Origin: Roseinatronobacter sp. S2
GTDB lineage: Bacteria > Pseudomonadota > Alphaproteobacteria > Rhodobacterales > Rhodobacteraceae
Direction of reading: 5' to 3'
Assembly (NCBI RefSeq): GCF_029581395.1
Contig: NZ_CP121113.1
Coordinates: 2,662,001-2,726,000 of the forward strand
DNA length: 64,000 nucleotides
Of this stretch, positions 8,985-18,068 are shown one piece after another. The notes under the pieces are model-generated. The model was not told the DNA's origin. It did no database searches and worked only from the letters and a program-made list of their open reading frames with translations. A program made the translations under genes and the position numbers. Every line of letters starts with the position of its first letter. Position 1 is the stretch's first letter.

Positions 8985-10108
8985 GCGGCACATGGTTGGC
9001 GGATGCGCGCACGCAAACTGTGCTGGCGCTGTTGTCGGATGCGGGGCATCAGGCATTTGTGGTGGGCGGCTGCGTGCGCAACGCGCTGCTGGGCGTGGAT
9101 GTCACCGATGTGGATATCGCCACCGATGCACGGCCCGAACGGGTAACGGACCTGGCGCAGGCGGTGGGGGTTCGCGCGGTGCCGACAGGGCTTGCGCATG
9201 GCACCATCACCCTTGTTGTGGATGGCCAAGGGTTCGAGGTGACAACCTTTCGCCGCGATGTGCACACCCATGGCCGTCATGCGACCGTGGCCTTTGCCAG
9301 TGATGTGGCACAGGATGCGGCGCGGCGTGATTTCACCATGAACGCGCTTTATGCCGATGCGCGCGGCCATGTCACCGACCCGCTGGGGGGCATGGCCGAC
9401 CTGCGCGCGCGGCGTGTGCGGTTTGTGGGCAATGCACGCGCCCGCATTCATGAAGATTACCTGCGCATTTTGCGGTTCTTCCGTTTTCACGCCCAATATG
9501 GCGACCCTGCACAAGGACTGGACGCCGACGCGCTGGACGCCTGCGCGCGCGGCGCACAAGGCATGGGCCAGTTGTCGGCGGAACGCATCGGGGCGGAAAT
9601 GCGCAAACTGCTGGGCGCACCCGACCCTGCACCCGCCATAGCTGCCATGGCGCATTGCGGGGTTCTGGCGCAGGTGGTCGCGGGCGCGGATACGCAGGCG
9701 CTGCCCCGCCTGATCCATCTGGAAGGGGACATGCCGCCGCGGTGGTTGCGCCGCCTGCTGGTCCTTGGCGGTGACAGCGACCGGCTGCGCCTGACGCGCG
9801 CGGAGTCGCGCCATCTGGGCCAGATGCGCGCGGCCATTGCTACGCTGCAAACTGCCGCGCAGCTTGGCTACCGGCTGGGCACTGATCTGGGCGCGGATGT
9901 TATTGTGGCGCGCGCGGCGCTGATGGAAAGCCCGCTGCCGCCCGACTGGCAGGCCGAATTGCGCCGTGGGGGGGCTGCCCGTTTTCCCGTGCGCGCGTGC
10001 GATCTGCCGCATCTGCAAGGCCGCGCGTTGGGCGCGTGCCTGAAAGCGCTGGAAGACCGCTGGCTTGCGTCTGATCTGGCGCTGACGCGCAAGGAATTGC
10101 TGGGCTGA
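8972..10108 (+). CDS. CCA tRNA nucleotidyltransferase / poly(A) polymerase family
   Basis: 378 residues from the ATG at 8972, which lies inside the end of the NUDIX gene. The N-terminal nucleotidyltransferase signature is complete: GGCVRNALLG near residue 32, then DVDIAT with the metal-binding Asp46 and Asp48. An RRDFTMNAL segment and an alpha-helical RNA-binding domain follow. The alphaproteobacterial NUDIX-CCA gene pair is common. The expected role is adding or repairing the 3' CCA end of tRNAs. The family also contains poly(A) polymerases, and the sequence alone does not fully exclude that role. Confidence 0.9.
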   Translation: MQTIGGTWLADARTQTVLALLSDAGHQAFVVGGCVRNALLGVDVTDVDIATDARPERVTDLAQAVGVRAVPTGLAHGTITLVVDGQGFEVTTFRRDVHTHGRHATVAFASDVAQDAARRDFTMNALYADARGHVTDPLGGMADLRARRVRFVGNARARIHEDYLRILRFFRFHAQYGDPAQGLDADALDACARGAQGMGQLSAERIGAEMRKLLGAPDPAPAIAAMAHCGVLAQVVAGADTQALPRLIHLEGDMPPRWLRRLLVLGGDSDRLRLTRAESRHLGQMRAAIATLQTAAQLGYRLGTDLGADVIVARAALMESPLPPDWQAELRRGGAARFPVRACDLPHLQGRALGACLKALEDRWLASDLALTRKELLG

Positions 10109-10151
10109 CTGGCCAACGCCCCCGCCTGCCCCTATATGTTTGCAAAAGCGA

Positions 10152-12062
10152 ATGAGGGGCCATGTGCTGCAACGAACCGACATAGAACCGCCGAAGACCG
10201 CCCTGCACGGGGCCAATGGCACACAGTGGCTGGCGGGGCTGATTGACGCATTCGCCCCTGCCGACACGGCCCCACCCCATAGCCTGTGGCGGTTTATCCT
10301 GTGGTCGGTGCGCGGGGCATGGCCGGTTTTGCTGCTGGCCGCTGCAATTTCCGCCCTTGTTGGCACGACGGAAGTTGTGTCGGCCTTGTTGATGGGCTGG
10401 ATTATTGATGCGGTCGTGGACACCGGGCCTGCGGGCTTTTTTGGCCAGCATCTGGCGCTGATTGCAGGGTTTGTGGTGTTCTTCATCATCCTGCGCCCGA
10501 TGGCCTTCGGGTTGTCATCGGCAGCGAATGCGATTGTGGTGCAGCCCAATGTCTATGTGCTGGTGCAATCGCGCCTGAACCGTTGGACATTGGGCCAGCC
10601 CGTCACCTTTTTTGACAATGATTTCGCAGGCCGTATCGCGCAAAAGCAGGTGCAGACCGCGCGCGCGTTGACCGATGTTGCCAATGAAACGATCAACACG
10701 ATGGCCTTCGCGCTGGCATCGATCATCGGGTCTGTGGTGCTGCTGCTGACGATTGATCTGCGCATCGCGTTTGCGCTGGCGTTATGGATGGTGGGGTATC
10801 TGGCGCTGATCCGGTATTTCCTGCCGAAGGTCCGCAAATCCGCAGGCGCACGGGCAGGCGCGCGCGCGCAGGTCAGCGGGCAAGTGGTCGATACCATCAC
10901 CAATATCAAAACCGTCAAACTGTTCGCCCATGCCGAATTTGAGGATCGCGCCGCGCTGAACGCGATGGGCATTTTCCGCAACCGCGCCATAGAATTCGGC
11001 GAAGTGCAGGCGTTGTTCCGGTTCTGGCTGATGGCGGTGGCAGGGCTGTTGCCGGTGCTGCTGATCGGCGGCACGATCTGGCTTTGGACGATTGGCGCGG
11101 CAACACCGGGCGGGATTGCCGCTGCCGGTGCCGTGGCCATTCGCATCGCGCAGATGACAGGTTGGGTCAGTTTCGTGCTGATGGCCATCTACGGCAATCT
11201 GGGCGAGATTGAGGACGGCATGAAAACCCTGACCCCCGCCCCCGATCTGACCGATGCGCCTGATGCGGTCGATCTTGGCCGTGCCACGGGCGATATACGG
11301 CTGGACAGTGTGGATTTCGCATATGGGCGGCGCACTGGTGGCGTCACGGAAATGTCGCTGCATATCCCCGCAGGCGAAAAAATCGGAATTGTGGGCGCAT
11401 CGGGTGCGGGCAAATCCACGCTGGTTGCCCTGCTGCTGCGGCTTTATGATGTCGAAGGGGGGCGCATCACGCTGGACGGGCACGACATTCGCGCGCTGAC
11501 GCAGGAAAGCCTGCGGCGTAATATCGCCATGGTCACGCAGGAAACGGCCATGTTCAACCGCTCTGCCTTTGAAAATATCCGCTATGGCAAGCCAGAGGCC
11601 ACGCGCGCGCAGGTCGAAGCGGCCGCCCGCGCCGCAGAAGCACATGACTTCATACAAGACTTGCAGGACCATGAAGGCCGCAAGGGGTATGATGCGCATC
11701 TGGGCGAACGCGGCGTGCGCCTGTCGGGCGGGCAGCGCCAGCGAATTGCCCTTGCGCGCGCATTTTTGAAAGATGCCCCCGTTCTGGTGCTGGATGAAGC
11801 AACATCCGCGCTTGATTCAGAAGTGGAAGCAGCCGTTCAATCCGCACTGGAGCCGCTGATGGAAGGCAAGACCGTTCTGGCCATCGCGCACCGGCTGTCG
11901 ACCATCGCGCAACTGGACCGCATTATCGTGCTGGATGACGGGCGTATTGTCGAGCAGGGCACCCATGACGAGTTGCTTGCCAGGGGCGGCACCTATGCCC
12001 GTTTCTGGGAACGGCAGTCGGGGGGCTTTCTGGGCTGCGATGATGACTTGCCAGCAGCCTAA
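10152..12062 (+). CDS. ABC exporter, fused membrane and ATPase domains
   Basis: About 636 residues from the ATG at 10152; a TTG at 10140 is an alternative start. The N-terminal half has an ABC exporter membrane domain with about six hydrophobic segments. The C-terminal half has the ATPase: Walker A GASGAGKST near residue 414, signature LSGGQRQR near 524, Walker B LVLDEATSALD near 546 and the H-loop Ala-His-Arg-Leu-Ser. It would act as a homodimer exporting a lipid, peptide or drug; the substrate cannot be read from the sequence. It is a single gene between cca and the RNA methyltransferase. Confidence 0.88.
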   Translation: MRGHVLQRTDIEPPKTALHGANGTQWLAGLIDAFAPADTAPPHSLWRFILWSVRGAWPVLLLAAAISALVGTTEVVSALLMGWIIDAVVDTGPAGFFGQHLALIAGFVVFFIILRPMAFGLSSAANAIVVQPNVYVLVQSRLNRWTLGQPVTFFDNDFAGRIAQKQVQTARALTDVANETINTMAFALASIIGSVVLLLTIDLRIAFALALWMVGYLALIRYFLPKVRKSAGARAGARAQVSGQVVDTITNIKTVKLFAHAEFEDRAALNAMGIFRNRAIEFGEVQALFRFWLMAVAGLLPVLLIGGTIWLWTIGAATPGGIAAAGAVAIRIAQMTGWVSFVLMAIYGNLGEIEDGMKTLTPAPDLTDAPDAVDLGRATGDIRLDSVDFAYGRRTGGVTEMSLHIPAGEKIGIVGASGAGKSTLVALLLRLYDVEGGRITLDGHDIRALTQESLRRNIAMVTQETAMFNRSAFENIRYGKPEATRAQVEAAARAAEAHDFIQDLQDHEGRKGYDAHLGERGVRLSGGQRQRIALARAFLKDAPVLVLDEATSALDSEVEAAVQSALEPLMEGKTVLAIAHRLSTIAQLDRIIVLDDGRIVEQGTHDELLARGGTYARFWERQSGGFLGCDDDLPAA

Positions 12063-12112
12063 GCGCACCGTATCTGGCACAGGACTTCAGCAATAGCGGA
12101 TACCCCCCTGCC

Positions 12113-13327
12113 ATGGCCACACTGACCATCACCCGACTGGGCCATCAAGGCGATGGCATTGCCGAAGGCCCGGTTTTCGTGCCCCGCACCCTGCCCGGAG
12201 AGGTGGTTGAAGGGGATGTTGCAGGCGGGCGCATGGCCGCGCCGCGCATTATCACACCGTCAGACCAGCGCATAAAGGCCCCCTGCCCGCATTACCGCAA
12301 TTGCGGCGGCTGCGCCGTGCAACATGCGCGCGAAGAGTTCGTCACCGACTGGAAGCAGGACATCTTGCGGCACGCGTTGTCTGCACAAGGGATCGAGGCC
12401 CCGTTTCGCGCGCCCCATATCTCGCCCTTGCACAGCCGCCGCCGCGCAAGTTTCGCAGGCAGACGGCTGCGAAACGGGGCCTTGGTGGGCTTTCATGCCC
12501 GCGCGTCGGACGTGCTGACGGCTGTGCCCGATTGCATGATCCTGCACCCTGCCCTGATTGCCGCCTTGCCAATGCTGGAAGATCTGACCGCGCGCGAAGG
12601 GTCGCGCAAGGGCGAGTTGACGCTGTCGCTGACGATATCCGAAGCGGGGCTTGATCTGGCCGTGACAGGCGGCAAGGCACCGGACGGGCCTGTGCGCGCG
12701 ACGCTGGGGCAATGGGCGGGGCAAGCAGGCCTTGCGCGCCTTGCATGGGAGGGCGAGGTGATTGCGCAGGAACAGCCCCCCTTTCACACCATCGGGCGGG
12801 CGCGTGTCACGCCGCCACCCGGCGCATTCCTGCAAGCCACCAAACCCGCCGAAGCCGCGCTACAAGCCGCAGTCGCGGATGCGGTCGGGCCAGCCAGTCA
12901 GGTGGCGGATTTGTTTGCGGGCTGCGGCACATTTGCCCTGACACTGGCCGAACGCGCCGAAATCCACGCGATTGAAAGTGACGGGGCCATGCTGCATGCC
13001 CTTGATGCGGGCTGGCGGCAGGCTGTTGGTCTGAAACGGATCACCACGCAAACCCGCGATCTGTTCCGCAACCCTGTCCTGCCGGAAGATCTGGCGCGCT
13101 TTGATGCTGTGGTCATCGATCCGCCCCGCGCGGGTGCAGAAGCGCAGGCAAAGGCACTGGCGAACAGCCGCGTGCCCGTAATTGCAGCCGTGTCGTGCAA
13201 CCCCGTGACATTCGCGCGCGATGCGAAAGTGCTGATACAGGGCGGGTATCGCCTGAATTGGGTGCAGGTTGTCGATCAATTTCGTTTCAGCCCCCATGTG
13301 GAGCTTGCAGCCCAGTTCGTGAGATAG
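12113..13327 (+). CDS. TrmA/RlmD-family RNA (uracil-5-)-methyltransferase
   Basis: 404 residues. It begins with a TRAM-like beta domain (residues 1-55). Then comes the Cys cluster CPHYRNCGGC (Cys58, Cys64, Cys67) that holds a [4Fe-4S] centre in RlmD-type enzymes. The C-terminal Rossmann domain has the SAM motif DLFAGCGTFAL and the catalytic Cys in SCNPVTFARD. It transfers a methyl group to C5 of a uridine in 23S rRNA or tRNA. Which uridine cannot be told; alphaproteobacteria often carry a single enzyme of this family, sometimes named rlmD or rumA. Confidence 0.87.
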   Translation: MATLTITRLGHQGDGIAEGPVFVPRTLPGEVVEGDVAGGRMAAPRIITPSDQRIKAPCPHYRNCGGCAVQHAREEFVTDWKQDILRHALSAQGIEAPFRAPHISPLHSRRRASFAGRRLRNGALVGFHARASDVLTAVPDCMILHPALIAALPMLEDLTAREGSRKGELTLSLTISEAGLDLAVTGGKAPDGPVRATLGQWAGQAGLARLAWEGEVIAQEQPPFHTIGRARVTPPPGAFLQATKPAEAALQAAVADAVGPASQVADLFAGCGTFALTLAERAEIHAIESDGAMLHALDAGWRQAVGLKRITTQTRDLFRNPVLPEDLARFDAVVIDPPRAGAEAQAKALANSRVPVIAAVSCNPVTFARDAKVLIQGGYRLNWVQVVDQFRFSPHVELAAQFVR

Positions 13328-13381
13328 CATATCGCAGCCAGCAGACAGGGCCTTGCAACGACAGTGACTTGGGGAAAGACA

Positions 13382-14161
13382 ATGTTCAGCCGCGAAAAGA
13401 CCGCCGCTTTTTTGGAACAGGCATGGGTGCGCAACGGGATTATCGGGGTCATCGTGTTCAATGCCGTTTTGTTGGGCATGGAAACATCAGACACCCTGAT
13501 GGGGGCTGCTGGCCCGTTGATCCTGACGCTGGACAAATTGTGTCTGACGATCTTTGTGCTGGAAATCGCGCTGAAGTTTTACGCGCACAGGTTGTCATTC
13601 TTCCGGTCGGGCTGGAATGTCTTTGATTTTCTGATTGTCGGTATTGCGCTGGTGCCCGGTGCACAAACCTTCAGCGTGCTGCGCGCCTTGCGTATTCTGC
13701 GCCTGCTGCGCGTGGTGTCGGTCAGCCCCAATCTGCGCCGCGTGGTCGAAGGGTTTATCAAGGCCCTGCCCGGTATGGGGTCGGTGTTTTTGCTGATGGG
13801 GATGCTGTTTTACATCGGCGCGGTCATGGCCACCAAACTGTTCAAGGACAGCTTTCCCGACTGGTTCGGCGATCTGGGCAATTCGGGATATACGCTGTTC
13901 CAGATCATGACGCTGGAATCATGGTCGATGGGCATTGTCCGCCCTGTGATGGAAACCTACCCCTATGCATGGGCGTTCTTTGTGCCGTTTATCATGGTGA
14001 CGACCTTTGCCGTGGTCAACCTGCTGGTCGGTCTGATCGTCAATTCCATGCAGGATGCGCATGCCGCCGAAAGCAATCAGGCGACCGAAGATTACCGCGA
14101 CGAGGTTCTGCGGCGCCTTGCGGCCATCGAAAACCGCCTGAACGAGCAGGACAAACCCTGA
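13382..14161 (+). CDS. Voltage-gated sodium channel, BacNav type
   Basis: 259 residues from the ATG at 13382, which follows a GGGAAAG ribosome site. Six membrane segments are seen, as expected of a one-domain channel. S4 is RALRILRLLRVVSV, with Arg at every third position, the voltage sensor. The pore has the selectivity filter TLESWSM at residues 177-183, the sequence known from NavAb and its relatives and diagnostic of sodium over calcium selectivity. The C-terminal tail is charged and helical, fitting a tetramerising coiled coil. Such channels are frequent in marine and alkaliphilic Rhodobacteraceae, where roles in motility and pH homeostasis have been proposed. Confidence 0.93.
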   Translation: MFSREKTAAFLEQAWVRNGIIGVIVFNAVLLGMETSDTLMGAAGPLILTLDKLCLTIFVLEIALKFYAHRLSFFRSGWNVFDFLIVGIALVPGAQTFSVLRALRILRLLRVVSVSPNLRRVVEGFIKALPGMGSVFLLMGMLFYIGAVMATKLFKDSFPDWFGDLGNSGYTLFQIMTLESWSMGIVRPVMETYPYAWAFFVPFIMVTTFAVVNLLVGLIVNSMQDAHAAESNQATEDYRDEVLRRLAAIENRLNEQDKP

Positions 14162-14255
14162 GGCCGGACTGACACGGTTGCGTGATCAAAACTGCAAAAC
14201 AGCTTGGCAGAATCGCGCTTTTCAGGCAATGCTGCAAGAAAAGCCAGAGGCAGTA

Positions 14256-14837
14256 ATGCAGTTTTTTCGTTTGATCGCAGCTTTGACGGTGCTGGTCGCG
14301 CTTGCGGCATGTTCCACAAAGCCCAGCAAGTTCCGCACCTATAATGGCCCGGAAGTGACGAAGGTGATGGTCTACAAGGCCAGCCGCCGCATGGAATTGT
14401 GGCATTATGACCGCTTGCTGCGCGTGTTCGAGGTGGATCTGGGCGGCAATCCTTACGGGCACAAGGAACGCGAAGGCGACCGCCGCACACCCGAAGGCAA
14501 TTACATCATCGACCGGCGCAACCCCAACAGCCGCTTCCATCTGTCCATCGGGCTGGATTACCCCAATGAAGCGGATAAGGAACATGCGCTTGAGAATGGC
14601 TGGCGTCCGGGCGGCGATATCTTCATTCACGGGCGCGGCCCGCAATTCCAGAATGCGCGCGGGGACTGGACAGATGGCTGCATAGCCGTCAGCGACCACG
14701 AGATGGAAGACATCTATGCCATGGTGCGCGATGGCACCCCCATCCATATCAGCCCCGGCCCCGCGCCCATGCTGGCGGCATCTACAAAACCGGGGCGCGG
14801 CATGGCCCCTGCCAGATTGCGGTTCTGGAACCGTTAA
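14256..14837 (+). CDS. L,D-transpeptidase (YkuD) lipoprotein
   Basis: 193 residues from the ATG at 14256. The N-terminus is a lipoprotein signal with lipobox LAAC. The rest is a compact YkuD catalytic domain with HGRG upstream of the catalytic motif DGCIAV, where the Cys forms the acyl-enzyme. It would act in the periplasm on peptidoglycan stem peptides, forming 3-3 cross-links or attaching proteins. Family members with only the catalytic domain and no LysM repeat, as here, are common. It lies 94 bases after the sodium channel gene and may be independent of it. Confidence 0.86.
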   Translation: MQFFRLIAALTVLVALAACSTKPSKFRTYNGPEVTKVMVYKASRRMELWHYDRLLRVFEVDLGGNPYGHKEREGDRRTPEGNYIIDRRNPNSRFHLSIGLDYPNEADKEHALENGWRPGGDIFIHGRGPQFQNARGDWTDGCIAVSDHEMEDIYAMVRDGTPIHISPGPAPMLAASTKPGRGMAPARLRFWNR

Positions 14838-14888
14838 GGTTCAGCGCGCGGGCGGCTATTGGCCTGAAGGGGGCGTTGAAGTTTCCAG

Positions 14889-15060
14889 AGGCGCGGAGCA
14901 AAGGCCGCAGGCCGCCGCGCCATCGGTGGGCCGTCCCGCGGCCTGCCGATTTGGCAAGTGACACGCCAAGCCTATGATCTTGGGAATATGCAGCCCGTAT
15001 AAAGTGAACTTCACCAACGCCGGATCGGCAGACCCCGGCCCACCGCTGGCGCGGGCTTTA
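14889..15060 (+). repeat. Dispersed 136-bp inverted-repeat element, copy A
   Basis: The core 14917-15052 begins GCGCCATCGGTGGGCCG and ends with its imperfect inverse CGGCCCACCGCTGGCGC. It is preceded by a hairpin arm (GCGCGGAGCAAAGGCC...). Copy B (35333-35468) and inverted copy C (49066-49201) have the same core length. No conserved ORF runs through the three copies. It fills the gap between the L,D-transpeptidase gene and the polyamine importer. Confidence 0.85.
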
Positions 15061-15117
15061 TCCAAGCGCGAATAACCGCAAAAGGCCAGTTTCAACCAGC
15101 CCTGTACGCCCACGCCC

Positions 15118-15918
15118 CTACAGCCCTTTCGACATCTGCTTGCGCATCAGCCAGCCTGCGGCCAGAACCGCCACGAAAACGAACCCGATGATGATTGTCG
15201 CCAGCGCGTTCACATCCGGACTGACCCCCAGCCGCACCTTGGAAAAAATGACCATCGGCAAGGTCGATGCCCCCGGCCCTGTCACGAAACTGGCGATCAC
15301 CAGATCATCCAGCGACAGCGTGAAGGCCAGCAACCAGCCCGACACCAGCGCAGGCGCGATCACCGGCAAGGTCACATCGAAAAACACCCGCACCGGCCCC
15401 GCCCCCAGATCGCGCGCGGCTTCTTCCAGCGATTCGTCCATGCTGCGCAGCCGCGATTGCGCAATCACGGCCACGAACGCCGCACAAAACGTCGTATGGG
15501 CAATGATCACCGTGACCATGCCGCGCCCGGCGGGCCAGCCAAGGGTAAGTTCCATGGAGATGAACAACAACAACAGCGACAGGCCGGTAATGACTTCGGG
15601 CATGACCAACGGTGCCGTGATCATGCCGGTCAACAGCAAGCGGCCCGTAAAGCGGCTGAATCGTGTCAGAACAAACGCGCCCAGCGTGCCGATAACTGTG
15701 GCCAGTGTGGCGCTGAAAAACGCCACCTTCAGGCTGACCCACGCTGCGCCCATGATCTGGCGGTCATTCAGCAATTCGCCATACCACCGCGTCGAAAACC
15801 CGCCCCATACCGTCACAAGGCGCGAATCGTTGAAGGAAAACACCACCAGCGAAATGATCGGCGCATATAGAAAAATGAACCCCAGCAGCACCGCCACAGG
15901 CAGGAACCATCCCCGCAT
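15118..15918 (-). CDS. potI: Polyamine ABC importer, permease (PotI/PotC type)
   Basis: 266 residues, starting at 15918 where its ATG overlaps the stop of the upstream permease gene. Six hydrophobic membrane segments are visible. The EAA loop that docks onto the ATPase reads EEAARDLGAGPVRVFFDVTLP, the form typical of polyamine importers. It is the last gene of a four-gene unit (binding protein, ATPase, two permeases) in the same order as E. coli potFGHI. The substrate is inferred from the family as putrescine or spermidine. Transcription runs leftward, into the repeat element at 14889-15060. Confidence 0.88.
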   Translation of the reverse strand: MRGWFLPVAVLLGFIFLYAPIISLVVFSFNDSRLVTVWGGFSTRWYGELLNDRQIMGAAWVSLKVAFFSATLATVIGTLGAFVLTRFSRFTGRLLLTGMITAPLVMPEVITGLSLLLLFISMELTLGWPAGRGMVTVIIAHTTFCAAFVAVIAQSRLRSMDESLEEAARDLGAGPVRVFFDVTLPVIAPALVSGWLLAFTLSLDDLVIASFVTGPGASTLPMVIFSKVRLGVSPDVNALATIIIGFVFVAVLAAGWLMRKQMSKGL

Positions 15919-16865
15919 CAGTCTGCCCCCCGCCGGTTTTGCACCGATTGCAGCCACATGATGGGTGCTACCACCAGCACCAGCATGACAATCGCCACCG
16001 CCGATGCCACAGGCCAGTCGCGGCTGCCAAAGAACTCGTCCCACAACACACGGCCAATCATCAGCGTATCCGGCCCGCCCAGCAACGCAGGGATCACATA
16101 TTCCCCGATGGCAGGAATGAAGACCAGCATGGACCCCGCCACAATACCGGGCAGGGACAGCGGCAGGGTGACCGTGAAAAACGTCACCACGGGCGAGGCC
16201 CCAAGATCACTTGCCGCTTCCAGCAGCGCGCCGTCCAGCTTGGTCAGATTGGCGTATAGCGGCAGGATCATGAAGGGCAGATAGGTATAGACAATGCCGA
16301 TATAGACCGCGAAATCGGTCTGCATCATGACCAGCGGCTGATCAATCACGCCCATCCCTATCAACATGTTGTTGATCACGCCATTGGTGCGCAAAAACCC
16401 CATCCACGCGTACACACGCAGCAGGAAACTGGTCCAGAATGGCAGGATCACCAGCAGCAGCAACAAAGACCGGCGCGGTTCTGGCGCGCGGGCAATGAAA
16501 TAGGCCATCGGATAACCGATCAGCAGCGCAAATACCGTCGAGATTGCCGCGATCCTGATCGAGGACAGATAGGCGTTGCGATACAGCGCATCCGTCAGCA
16601 AAAACCGGTAATTTTCCAGACTGGCAATAATCTCCAGCGACCCGTCGGGACCACGTTCAAACATGGGCGTATAGGGCGGGCGGGCAATGATGGCTTCGGC
16701 CAGCGAAATACGCCCCAGCACGAAAAACGGGGCCAGAAAGAACACCAGCAGCCACAGCATGGGAATGGCAATCACCAGCGTGCGCCCAGACAGGCCCAGC
16801 TTGCCCACAGCCCAGGCCGTGCCGCGCCACGGGGCAGAGCCGGTGATCATTTTTCCCGCACTCAT
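15918..16865 (-). CDS. potH: Polyamine ABC importer, permease (PotH/PotB type)
   Basis: 315 residues with about six membrane segments, starting with a longer cytoplasmic N-terminus before the first one. The EAA loop is EAASDLGASPVVTFFTVTLPLS. It overlaps the ATPase gene stop by four bases (ATGA) and its own stop overlaps potI, so the two permeases are translationally coupled and probably form a heterodimer. Together with PotI it makes the membrane channel of a putrescine/spermidine-type importer. Confidence 0.88.
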   Translation of the reverse strand: MSAGKMITGSAPWRGTAWAVGKLGLSGRTLVIAIPMLWLLVFFLAPFFVLGRISLAEAIIARPPYTPMFERGPDGSLEIIASLENYRFLLTDALYRNAYLSSIRIAAISTVFALLIGYPMAYFIARAPEPRRSLLLLLVILPFWTSFLLRVYAWMGFLRTNGVINNMLIGMGVIDQPLVMMQTDFAVYIGIVYTYLPFMILPLYANLTKLDGALLEAASDLGASPVVTFFTVTLPLSLPGIVAGSMLVFIPAIGEYVIPALLGGPDTLMIGRVLWDEFFGSRDWPVASAVAIVMLVLVVAPIMWLQSVQNRRGAD

Positions 16866-17995
16866 TCGGTCAGCACCCTGAAGGCTGCGGGCTGCACACT
16901 GATCCAGACGGGTTCATCCCAAGAAATCGGGTCTTCGTCGCGCAAGCGGTTGGACTGGCTGGCGCGGATCAGGCGGCCATTTTCAAGCCGGATGCGGTAT
17001 TGCGTCATATGGCCGATATAGCCCAGATCCTCGACCACGCCGTGCCACGCATTATGCGCGCCATCGGGTTTCTGGCGCGACAGGGCAAAGCGTTCGGGGC
17101 GCACCGCCCCCCAGACCTGCTGGCCGCGCGTCAACCCGGTTTGCGGCGGCAACAGCACTGGTCCCAGTTCCGCGGTTTCAATACGCATCAGATCAGGGGC
17201 AACAGCATCTACCTTGCCGTCAAACAGGTTCACCGTGCCAATAAAGTCGGCAACAAAGCGGGAATTGGGCCGCTCGTATATCTCGTGCGGTTCACCGATT
17301 TGCGCGATCATCCCGTCCTTCATCACCCCGATACGGGTTGCAAGGGTCATCGCTTCGTCCTGATCATGGGTCACCACGATAAAGGTCACCCCAAGGCTTT
17401 CCTGTATCTTGATCAGTTCAAACTGGGTTTCCTCACGCAGTTTCTTGTCCAATGCGCCCAGCGGTTCATCCAGCAACAACACCTTCGGGCGTTTGACCAG
17501 CGCGCGCGCCAGCGCGACACGCTGGCGCTGCCCGCCCGACAACTGGTCGGGTTTGCGCCGCGCCAGTTTTTCCAGCTTGACCATTTTCAACATCTCGCCC
17601 GCGCGGGCATAGGCTTCGCGCTTGCCCAGCCCTTCGCGCAACAACCCGTAGGCCACGTTTTTTTCCACACTCATATGCGGGAACAACGCATAGGACTGGA
17701 ACATCATATTTGTGGGGCGGCGGTCCGGCGGCACGCGCGCCATATCTTCACCGTCAATCATGATGCGCCCTTGGGTCGGGATTTCAAACCCCGCAAGCAT
17801 GCGCAAAAGCGTGGATTTCCCGCAGCCGGATTCACCCAGAAGGCAGAACAATTCACCCTTATAGATATCCAGATCGACATCAGACACGGCGGTGAAATCG
17901 GCAAACTGCTTGACCAGCCCCTGCACGGAAATGAATGGCTGTGCCCCTGCGCTAAGCCAGGGTCTTGTATCGGCAGCGATTGCTGGTTTTTGCAT
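16862..17995 (-). CDS. potG: Polyamine ABC importer, ATP-binding protein
   Basis: 377 residues from 17995, which has a GGGAAGA ribosome site; an upstream ATG at 18040 is open but unlikely. Walker A GESGCGKST, signature LSGGQRQR and Walker B LLLDEPLGALD are intact. The C-terminal about 130 residues form the TOBE regulatory domain usual for polyamine and spermidine/putrescine importer ATPases. A GC-rich hairpin (18030-18062) lies between it and the binding-protein gene and may lower its expression relative to that gene. The symbol follows the operon order; potA would be an equally fair name. Confidence 0.88.
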   Translation of the reverse strand: MQKPAIAADTRPWLSAGAQPFISVQGLVKQFADFTAVSDVDLDIYKGELFCLLGESGCGKSTLLRMLAGFEIPTQGRIMIDGEDMARVPPDRRPTNMMFQSYALFPHMSVEKNVAYGLLREGLGKREAYARAGEMLKMVKLEKLARRKPDQLSGGQRQRVALARALVKRPKVLLLDEPLGALDKKLREETQFELIKIQESLGVTFIVVTHDQDEAMTLATRIGVMKDGMIAQIGEPHEIYERPNSRFVADFIGTVNLFDGKVDAVAPDLMRIETAELGPVLLPPQTGLTRGQQVWGAVRPERFALSRQKPDGAHNAWHGVVEDLGYIGHMTQYRIRLENGRLIRASQSNRLRDEDPISWDEPVWISVQPAAFRVLTE

Positions 17996-18029
17996 GCAGT
18001 CTTCCCGAACAAGCACCAAAGGGAAATGC

Positions 18030-18062
18030 GCCGCGACCACACAGCCTGTGCAGACGCGGCGA
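18030..18062 (-). promoter_or_regulatory. Intercistronic hairpin between potF and potG
   Basis: The arms CGCCGCG (18030-18036) and CGCGGCG (18056-18062) pair, with a short inner ACAG/TGTG helix. There is no run of T after it. It probably stabilises the 3' end of the abundant binding-protein message or reduces read-through. This is an inference from position. Confidence 0.35.
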
Positions 18063-18068
18063 CCGGAT

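Noticed and set aside
8915..10549. Open frame of 544 codons on the minus strand
   Set aside because: It is antisense to the NUDIX, CCA transferase and ABC exporter genes, and its translation shows no family pattern.
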